Source: Granulicella sp. dw_53 | Lineage (GTDB): Bacteria; Acidobacteriota; Terriglobia; Terriglobales; Acidobacteriaceae | NCBI RefSeq assembly: GCF_018449545.1 | Contig: NZ_JAAVUR010000015.1 | Location: 79,223-143,222 of the forward strand | DNA length: 64,000 nucleotides | Reading direction: 5' to 3' | In this document: positions 58,499 to 64,000 of the stretch, one piece after another | How the letters are laid out: each line of letters starts with the position of its first letter | Numbering within the stretch: the first letter of the stretch is position 1 | Translations under genes and position numbers: made by a program | The notes under the pieces: model-generated | Told to the model about the DNA's origin: nothing | Seen by the model: only the letters and a program-made list of their open reading frames with translations | The model's database searches: none

Positions 58499-59161
58499 AT
58501 GGCTCCAAAATCCGATCCCCGCCCAAGCTCCAGCTTCTTTCCGCGCCTTCTTCTGGCGCTGTTGCTTCTGGCTGCGCTCGGCTGGTGCGTCTGGGTCTAC
58601 CTCCAGATCGACGCCGTAGCCCACGACGACGAGGCCCAGCCCGCCGACGCCATCGCCGTCTTCGGCGCGGCAGAGTACTCCGGCCGCCCCTCGCCCGTCT
58701 TTCACGCCCGCCTCGACCACGCCGTCGGCCTCTACCGCAAAAAGATCGCCCCCGTAGTCATCACCCTCGGCGGCGGCAGCGATAAAGACTCCGGCAACAC
58801 CGAGGGCGGCGTAGGCCGCGACTACCTCCTCGCCAACGGCATCCCCTTCTCCGACATCATCGCCGAGACCCACTCCATCGACACCGAGCAGCAGGTCCAC
58901 CGCCTCGCCTCTATCGCCCGCGAGAACGACTTCCACCTCATCGTCGTCGTCAGCGACGCCACCCACCTCTTCCGCATCCGCGAGCTCTGCAGCGACGCTG
59001 GCCTCACCGTCCTGACCTCCCCCCGCCCCTCCCTCGGACACATCAGCAACTACGACCTCGCCATGCGCTACTTCCACGAGATCCTCAGCTACACCTCGCT
59101 CCGCCTCCACATCAACGAAACCTGGATGCACCACTGGCTGGACGGCAAGAACGACGACTAA
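58499..59161 (+). CDS. YdcF/SanA-family (DUF218) membrane-anchored protein
   Basis: The protein (220 residues) has one N-terminal membrane helix (about 14-35) and an exported DUF218 domain. The core is AIAVFGAAEYSGRPSPVFHARLDHAVGLY, VVITLGGGSDKDSGNTEG, SIDTEQQVHRLASIARE and VSDATHLFRI. Family members such as SanA and ElyC support envelope integrity and peptidoglycan assembly, though their reaction is unclear. It is in the same orientation as tsaC and ends just before a dispersed repeat copy. Confidence 0.88.
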   Translation: MAPKSDPRPSSSFFPRLLLALLLLAALGWCVWVYLQIDAVAHDDEAQPADAIAVFGAAEYSGRPSPVFHARLDHAVGLYRKKIAPVVITLGGGSDKDSGNTEGGVGRDYLLANGIPFSDIIAETHSIDTEQQVHRLASIARENDFHLIVVVSDATHLFRIRELCSDAGLTVLTSPRPSLGHISNYDLAMRYFHEILSYTSLRLHINETWMHHWLDGKNDD

Positions 59162-59169
59162 ACATCAGG

Positions 59170-59378
59170 AAGCCCCAAATCCGGGTGCCCCACCCTTTTG
59201 CAGTCTCACCGCAATAGGGTGGGGTATCGTGCAAAGCACGACCGCCTTCCTTCCCACCTCACAGCCGCCTAGATGGGGAAACCTCAGACAAAACCCACCG
59301 CCTTCCTCACCCAACCCAAACCGCTCGGGTGCCCCATCCTTCGCGCCTCTGTCTCTAGCGAAGGGTGGGATCGAGAAA
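59170..59378 (-). repeat. Dispersed two-hairpin intergenic repeat, copy B
   Basis: This is the reverse-strand copy of the element at 3205-3612. CCCACCCTTCGCTAGAGACA is found reading leftward from about 59370, with GCGAAGGATGGGGCACCCG after it. At the other end are GGCGGTCGTGCTTTGCACGA and AAAAGGGTGGGGCACCCGGA. It sits in a convergent gap between ydcF and the DUF92 gene. The upstream G/T-rich leader is not recognisable here, as the DUF92 gene begins in that area. Confidence 0.88.
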
Positions 59379-59423
59379 AGCCCACTCTCCCTCTTCCCAT
59401 TTACGACTGACCCCAACCACACC

Positions 59424-60347
59424 CTACAAAACCAACCAACAATAAACCCACCCAGCCACCCCCGCAGCAAACACCGTAGAAGAAAAATTAACCAGATCGT
59501 TTCCCAGCCACCCTCTCCTCTCCACCGTCCCACCCAACACACTATCGAAGAACAAACCTAACACCCCAGCCCCCACCGAGATCCCCACCACCCGAGCCGA
59601 AAGATGCATCGCCCACGCTCCCGCCACCCCGACCAGCACGCTCCCAGCTACGCCTGCCACCGTCCCCAGCAGAGTCACCGCCCCATCCACCCCCGGCTCA
59701 ACGCGCCGCAGACTCAGCAGCATCACCGGAGCCCCACCATAAGCCTGACCAATCTCGGACGAAACCGTATCCGCCGTAGCCTCCGCCAGCGCCGCCAGAC
59801 ACATCACCTTCATCGCCTCTTCGATCCAAAGCTGCACCGGCACGGAGCTATCGAAGAAGCGTGCCCAGGCATGAATCCCAACATAAGCCACCGGCGTAAC
59901 GCACAGCGCCGCAGCCGAGAGATTGGCGATCACCTGGCTGGCGCTTCTGCCTCTTCGGCTCTCCGCCAGCCCTGCCTTGGCCTTCTTCCTGCGTCCAGCC
60001 CGAGTCGAAACAAAGGTCAGGACAAACAGCAACAGCAGCGGCGTAAGCGCGGTCCGTGCAATGGAATCACCATAGGACGCCGTCCCGAACATCAGCAACA
60101 GACAGGTCATCCCGCCGCTGACCGCGCCCCCAGGAGTCGCGGATCTAAGCCTCCAAACCAGCCCTGCAAAACAGGCACTCACCGCCACAGCCCCGAACAG
60201 CGGAGAGTGAATGGTCATCGGCCAGCCCAGCAGCAATGTCCAGACACTCAGCCCAACCAGCACCGTTCCCATCACCCAGACCAGGACCCGCGATTGCACC
60301 CCGTCCCGCGCCTCCGGTATCGCCTTTCGCCACAATCTGTCCATCAT
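59424..60347 (-). CDS. DUF92 integral membrane protein
   Basis: The protein (307 residues) has about eight membrane helices and the DUF92 motifs. These are AALAEATADTVSSEIGQAYGG, RRVEPGVDGAVTLLGTVAG and FDSVLGGTVERRGWLGNDLVNFSSTVFAA. The family includes the phytyl-phosphate kinase of plants, and bacterial members are presumed to act on isoprenoid phosphates, but no function is proven. Charged segments between residues 115 and 135 (RAGRRKKAKAG) are probably a cytoplasmic loop. Confidence 0.87.
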   Translation of the reverse strand: MMDRLWRKAIPEARDGVQSRVLVWVMGTVLVGLSVWTLLLGWPMTIHSPLFGAVAVSACFAGLVWRLRSATPGGAVSGGMTCLLLMFGTASYGDSIARTALTPLLLLFVLTFVSTRAGRRKKAKAGLAESRRGRSASQVIANLSAAALCVTPVAYVGIHAWARFFDSSVPVQLWIEEAMKVMCLAALAEATADTVSSEIGQAYGGAPVMLLSLRRVEPGVDGAVTLLGTVAGVAGSVLVGVAGAWAMHLSARVVGISVGAGVLGLFFDSVLGGTVERRGWLGNDLVNFSSTVFAAGVAGWVYCWLVL

Positions 60348-60422
60348 CTCCCGCCCTTAGCCGCCGTGATTTACAATCAACCCTAGAGCATAGCCATTAA
60401 CGGTTGCAACGCAGGAGCAGTT

Positions 60423-61772
60423 TTGCACTTAGCAAGAATCGAAGCATCAGGAACCACCAGGCCGCGGGCATACCGGCACATGATTCAGTCCGCCGGCCGG
60501 TTCGCCTTGGCGGCCGCAGCTCTGGTCTCTGTGGTCGGATGCGGCAACAACTACCGCCCGGTCGTCACAGCCATTAACCCCGTTGGCCCGGCACTCCAGC
60601 CTACGAAGTACGCCGTGGCAATCTCCAGTTCGCCCAACGCCGGAACCCCCGGGCTCATGACGTTGGTCAACTTCTCCGGAGATACCATCGTGGTAACGCC
60701 GCAGGTCGGTGTCGCGCCCTACTACCTTGCGGTCGACCCCACTGGAACGAATGGCTATACGCTGAACGGCGACGGCACCGTCACCTCCTTCGATATCTCC
60801 ACCACCCTGCAGACCAAGGACGTCCTTCAGACCACGCTCCTCACCGGCGCCAAGCCCGTCAGCATCCTCAATCAGGGTGGAAATACTTACATCGCAGAGC
60901 CGGGTCTCAACGCGGTCGCTCAGTTGACTGGATTGCCTCTCGCCCTCAAGCAGTCCTTCACCGTCGCGCCCAACGTGGTCTACGTCGTCGGAGCCACCAA
61001 CGCTCCCCGTGCCTACTCCATCAGCCAGGGAGCCAATCCCGGCGTGGCCAACGGAGAGGTCAGTGGAATCGAGACCACCACCAACACACTCTCCAGCGTA
61101 TTGGCTGTCGGCCGTGGTCCCGTCTATGGCGTCATGACGGCAGATGGCAAGCGAGCCTTCGTCCTCAATAAGACCGATGGCACCCTCAGCGTCATCAACG
61201 CGCAGACCAACCAGTTGGATGCGCCCAACACCACCATTCCCGTCGGCGTCAATCCCATCTGGGCCGACCTCGCACCGACCAGAACCGAGGTCGTCGTCGC
61301 GAACGCCGGAGACGGTACCAACCCCGGCACTCTCAGCATCGTCAACATCCCGCTCTGCAACGCTGCGGCCCAGGTCTCCAATCCACTCTGCGACGTCAAC
61401 AATCCCATCGACGCAACGGGCTTCGGACAGGTTCTGGCAAACGTCCCCGTCGGCCACAGCCCGGTCATGGTCACCGTCCTGCAAGACGTCACCAACCCTC
61501 GGGCCTACGTGGCGAACTTCGCCGACAGCACCGTCTCCGTGGTTAACCTGACCACCAACACCGTCACCGCGACCATCCCCGTAACCGGTCACCCCATCTA
61601 CATCGCCTCCAGTTCGGGCACGCCCACCGGCAAGGTCTACGTCGTCACTGCCGACACCGTCGCCAACACCGGCAACAGCGTCATGACCATCATCAACACC
61701 GACACCGACACCGTGCGAACCACCATCAACCTGCAAGGCATCGGCGTCTCAGTCCGCGTAACAGCACCCTAA
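60423..61772 (+). CDS. YncE-like beta-propeller lipoprotein
   Basis: The protein (449 residues) has a long N-terminal segment leading to a signal and lipobox VVGC with Cys40. Beta-propeller repeats of the YncE/NHL type follow. Examples are GVAPYYLAVDPTGTNGYTLNGDGTVTSFD, PVYGVMTADGKRAFVLNKTDGTLSVINA, NPIWADLAPTRTEVVVANAGDG and NPRAYVANFADSTVSVVNLTTN. The TTG start at 60423 is supported by AGGAG five bases upstream; an ATG at 60480 would give a more typical signal length. A role in binding or sensing at the outer envelope is only inferred. Confidence 0.82.
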   Translation: MHLARIEASGTTRPRAYRHMIQSAGRFALAAAALVSVVGCGNNYRPVVTAINPVGPALQPTKYAVAISSSPNAGTPGLMTLVNFSGDTIVVTPQVGVAPYYLAVDPTGTNGYTLNGDGTVTSFDISTTLQTKDVLQTTLLTGAKPVSILNQGGNTYIAEPGLNAVAQLTGLPLALKQSFTVAPNVVYVVGATNAPRAYSISQGANPGVANGEVSGIETTTNTLSSVLAVGRGPVYGVMTADGKRAFVLNKTDGTLSVINAQTNQLDAPNTTIPVGVNPIWADLAPTRTEVVVANAGDGTNPGTLSIVNIPLCNAAAQVSNPLCDVNNPIDATGFGQVLANVPVGHSPVMVTVLQDVTNPRAYVANFADSTVSVVNLTTNTVTATIPVTGHPIYIASSSGTPTGKVYVVTADTVANTGNSVMTIINTDTDTVRTTINLQGIGVSVRVTAP

Positions 61773-61863
61773 CAACCGAAAACGGAAGCCTGGACATCCG
61801 ACCCACAAAATCTCAAGCCCCATAAAAATCTGCAACTACCAAAACGTGGGGACCACCACAAAA

Positions 61864-62245
61864 ACGGGTGCCCCACCCTTTTTGCAGCTTCATCGCAAAT
61901 AGGGTGGGGTATCGTGCAAAGCACGACCGCCTTCCTCGCCCAGCCCACAACTCCGGTTGAACCAAGCCCTCCACCCAACCCAAACACCGTTGTCTTTCTC
62001 TCACGCACCCCCCAAGCCCGGGTACGCCATCCTTCGCGCCTCTGTCTCTCGCGAAGGGTGGGATTCTCCGCTCTCCCACAGCCACATACAGGGTACCCAT
62101 CCGAAGCCAAGACGAAAGATCTATTGTCGGTGTTCTCACCTCAGTTTTTAATCCCCCAAAAACCCAGCAAAATCAAATGTCAACCCCCAAAACAACTTAA
62201 CCCCATCAAAACAAAAGAAATAAAAGTGGCACGTTAGTTTCGGTC
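61864..62245 (-). repeat. Dispersed two-hairpin intergenic repeat, copy C, with long G/T-rich leader
   Basis: On the minus strand this copy reads GTGCCACTT (about 62232) and GGGGGTTGACA (about 62195), then CCCACCCTTCGCGAGAGACA (62062), GCGAAGGATGGCGTACCCG, GGCGGTCGTGCTTTGCACGA and AAAAAGGGTGGGGCACCCG (61883-61865). The leader matches that of the copy at 3205-3612 over about 180 bases. The stretch 61773-62678 has no intact gene: it holds this repeat, a hairpin and a transposase relic. Confidence 0.88.
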
Positions 62246-62267
62246 AAACCCATAAAATAGAACAAGA

Positions 62268-62303
62268 GATGAAAAGCCCCCAATGCACCGGGTGCTTTTC
62301 ATC
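62268..62303. terminator. Hairpin beside repeat copy C
   Basis: GATGAAAAGC (62268-62277) pairs perfectly with GCTTTTCATC (62294-62303); CCC and GGG within the loop can extend it. No long T-run follows. It could be a terminator or the end of an unrecognised small transcript. Confidence 0.5.
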
Positions 62304-62429
62304 GTCTGTAAGTCATTTGGAAACACCTATTTGGACGTAATCCTAATGATTGGAATATTTTAGCCAGGGGAAGGCCTGCCAGCTGATTGAAACCATTCGA
62401 GTTACGCCCAGGCAAGGGGGGTGGGATCG

Positions 62430-62600
62430 AGACGTTGCACCGTTGTCGGCTCCGTTTGATGGGCGGCTAGTAGCCGAGGCTACCATGAGGCCCTTGGAGG
62501 TTGTAGAAGTTGTTCCAGGGCTTGAGGGAGGCGTCGCGTTGTTCCGAGTCTGTCCAGTGTTTGCGAGCTGCCGTCCAGCAAACCCGACTCCGCCCAGCCG
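62430..62600 (-). pseudogene. Transposase (integrase-core) C-terminal relic
   Basis: Reading the minus strand gives KHWTDSEQRDASLKPW, then NNFYNLQGPHGSLGY, a TAG stop (62469-62467), and PPIKRSRQ. The YNxxxPHGSLGYxPP pattern is the C-terminal end of IS481/IS3-type DDE transposases. An in-frame stop and the absence of the rest of the gene show that it is a decayed fragment. No terminal inverted repeat or target duplication was seen. Confidence 0.65.
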
Positions 62601-62678
62601 AAAGTGGGGTGTGGGGGGAATTCTTTACAACTTGGCTGATGCTGTCTAGGCTGGCTGCTCAAGAATGGAGACAGTGAA

Positions 62679-63317
62679 ATGGAATTTGATCCGGCGAAGG
62701 TCCCGATGCAGACGGTTTATAACCTGCTGGTCGGTTTAGTGGCTCCTCGTCCTATTGCGTTGGTGACGAGCATGGATGTGGACGGACGGATGAATGCTGC
62801 TCCGTTCAGTTCGTATAACTACCTTTGCAGGGAGCCGCCGATTTTGGGTTTGGGGATCGTGAATCGACCTGGAAGGACTCTGGTGCCCAAGGATACTTCG
62901 CGCAATATTCGACGGACGGGTGAGTTCGTGGTGAATGTCGTGACGGAGGATCTGATGGAGAAGATGAATATCTGCTCTACGGAGTTTCCAGAGGAGGTGA
63001 ATGAACTGGAGCTGGCGGGGCTGACGACTGCTCCGTCGCAGCATGTGAAGGTGCCACGGATCGCGGAGGCGCATGCGGCGTTTGAGTGCGTGGAGCACCT
63101 GACGATCGAGATTGGCGAGACGCGGATCGTTCTGGGCAGGGTGGTGGGGATTTATGTGGAGGATCAATTTATCGATTCCGCAGGGCCCTATGTGAAGGCG
63201 GACGAGATGCATCAGGTCGGGAGGATGAATGGGAAGGGTTTGTATGTCCACACTAGGGATGCGCTGATGACGATGCCACGGATCTCGTATGAGGCATGGC
63301 AGAGGGGCGAGCGGTAG
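62679..63317 (+). CDS. Flavin reductase-like (FMN-binding) protein
   Basis: The protein (212 residues) is a split-barrel flavin-binding protein: LVAPRPIALVTSMDVDGRMNAAPFSSYNYL at the FMN site, KDTSRNIRRTGEFVVNVV, and HLTIEIGETRIVLGRVVGIYVED near the end. Members reduce flavin with NAD(P)H for partner monooxygenases or act as free flavoproteins. No partner gene is adjacent. It stands alone after the repeat-rich region. Confidence 0.88.
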   Translation: MEFDPAKVPMQTVYNLLVGLVAPRPIALVTSMDVDGRMNAAPFSSYNYLCREPPILGLGIVNRPGRTLVPKDTSRNIRRTGEFVVNVVTEDLMEKMNICSTEFPEEVNELELAGLTTAPSQHVKVPRIAEAHAAFECVEHLTIEIGETRIVLGRVVGIYVEDQFIDSAGPYVKADEMHQVGRMNGKGLYVHTRDALMTMPRISYEAWQRGER

Positions 63318-63541
63318 AGTGTGCGGCGAGTTTAGGAAGATTTATAAACGCGTGCTATTTGTTTTCTGTAACTGCTCCTCGTGATCCCAGGCGAGTTTCC
63401 CAATTCCGGATTGGCTCGCAACTCGTTCGTGACCGTGGCTTCACAGACCCAGGACTGAGTGGAGGAATGTCTTAGAACTAATTAGCTATTGCGTCCTAAT
63501 GCGCTGTGGTAGAGTGATCGGCTGTTAGGAGACCGATTACC

Positions 63542-64000
63542 ATGACACCTACCTCAATGCTTTTATCTACAGCTCTTTTTGTTGCGAGCTTTTCGGCTGT
63601 TGCACACGCGGCCGATCCTCCCAACGGGAGCTATCGAAAGACATGCGGAGTCCAGAGCTTTAAGGATTCTGTGTTGACGGCGCACTGCAAACCGGAGAAC
63701 AGTCCCAACTTCACTACCAGTCAGATTGATATCCGTGCATGCGGCGCTGAGATATTCAATCGTGATGGTGGTCTTCAATGCTTTGCCCGGCAAGGTTGGG
63801 GTAGTGGCCGCGCCATCCCACGCGGAAGTTATATCGATAGCTGCAAGAACATCATCGTCGCTAATGACCAAAAGAGTATTGCCGCGCAGTGCAAAGATAG
63901 CAACGGAAACTACCGCAGCACTCAACTCAGACTAACGGTTGTCCACGCGGGAGTGGGGTCGACAATGACAATGGCAATCTCGTATGCCGGCGCTGATTGA
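63542..64000 (+). CDS. Secreted cyanovirin-N homologue (CVNH lectin)
   Basis: The protein (152 residues) has a signal peptide cleaved near AHA-A (residues 23-24) and two CVNH repeats. The first runs from GSYRKTC through SVLTAHCK to SQIDI (about 29-64); the second from GSYIDSCKNI through SIAAQCK to STQLRL (about 95-131). Each repeat has the cysteine pair in the positions of the cyanovirin-N disulfides. Cyanovirin-type lectins bind high-mannose oligosaccharides. AGGAG lies ten bases before the ATG. The gene ends exactly at the window edge. Its natural ligand is unknown. Confidence 0.9.
   Translation: MTPTSMLLSTALFVASFSAVAHAADPPNGSYRKTCGVQSFKDSVLTAHCKPENSPNFTTSQIDIRACGAEIFNRDGGLQCFARQGWGSGRAIPRGSYIDSCKNIIVANDQKSIAAQCKDSNGNYRSTQLRLTVVHAGVGSTMTMAISYAGAD

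Noticed and set aside
62226..62245. Sigma-54-like TGGCACGTTAG
   Set aside because: The -24 half is good but the GC at -12 is missing; the sequence is part of the repeat leader.
62350..62649. 99-codon plus-strand frame in the repeat-rich gap
   Set aside because: The reverse strand of the same stretch reads as a transposase C-terminus, which explains the region better.

Overview
The window reads as one contiguous bacterial chromosome segment, GC-rich, from an acidobacterium of the Terriglobia/Acidobacteriaceae type (Granulicella, Edaphobacter or Terriglobus relatives; inferred, not proven). The reasons are: an Oar-like TonB-dependent receptor with an N-terminal carboxypeptidase-regulatory domain beside glycoside hydrolases; a secreted CE15 protein with Ig-like repeats and a C-terminal membrane/GCG segment of acidobacterial style; an SecA with an acidobacterial-style insertion and long tail; and many small conserved genes of that group (DUF3224, DUF3185, DUF3311, DUF92, bactofilin). 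No plasmid or phage modules, tRNA, rRNA or CRISPR array were seen.

Layout. 1-3018: the end of an NtrC-type sigma-54 activator, its histidine kinase and a lipoprotein. 3205-3612: first copy of a dispersed hairpin repeat, then secA on the minus strand. 6870-10147: DUF3224 protein, a rhamnogalacturonan-acetylesterase-like SGNH enzyme, an OprB-like sugar porin and a small membrane protein. 10318-12643: a structured leader or small RNA ending in a terminator, thiG, ruvC and an exported protein. 12668-15023: rsmA and glgA. 15407-31477: a polysaccharide utilisation locus aimed at xylan or glucuronoxylan. It has a membrane-anchored regulator candidate, a TonB-dependent receptor, a GH3 xylosidase-like enzyme, an MGH1-like (alpha/alpha)6 enzyme, a GH10 xylanase, a GH28-family enzyme and a convergent CE15 glucuronoyl esterase. 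The two outer transcription units carry nearly identical 29-bp palindrome-containing sites pointing into the locus. 31733-37813: amino-acid permease, ArnT-like glycosyltransferase, YpfJ-type zinc protein, uvrC. 38034-42320: a sigma-54 promoter with an OmpA-like lipoprotein, DUF3311, then mazG, a GNAT acyltransferase and an N-acylamino-acid racemase/OSBS. 42340-47794: exported protein, bactofilin, methyltransferase-like protein, AT-hook-like protein, permease-USP fusion and a 43-residue membrane protein. 47936-55463: lnt, prfB (with programmed frameshift), DinB-like, CoA-binding, DsbD-like, redoxin-like and a Tat-exported deaminase. 55517-61772: rarA, a SpoU methyltransferase, tsaC/sua5, ydcF-like, DUF92 and a beta-propeller lipoprotein, with a second repeat copy. 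61864-64000: third repeat copy, a transposase relic, a flavin reductase and a secreted cyanovirin-N homologue.

The genes of 17020-31304 form a plausible pathway. A receptor imports oligosaccharides, GH10 and GH3 cut the xylan backbone and ends, and CE15 removes the lignin-glucuronate ester. The rest is mainly housekeeping. The most interesting unexplained signals are the shared palindromic operator, the four-way-junction RNA before thiG, and the three-copy two-hairpin repeat.
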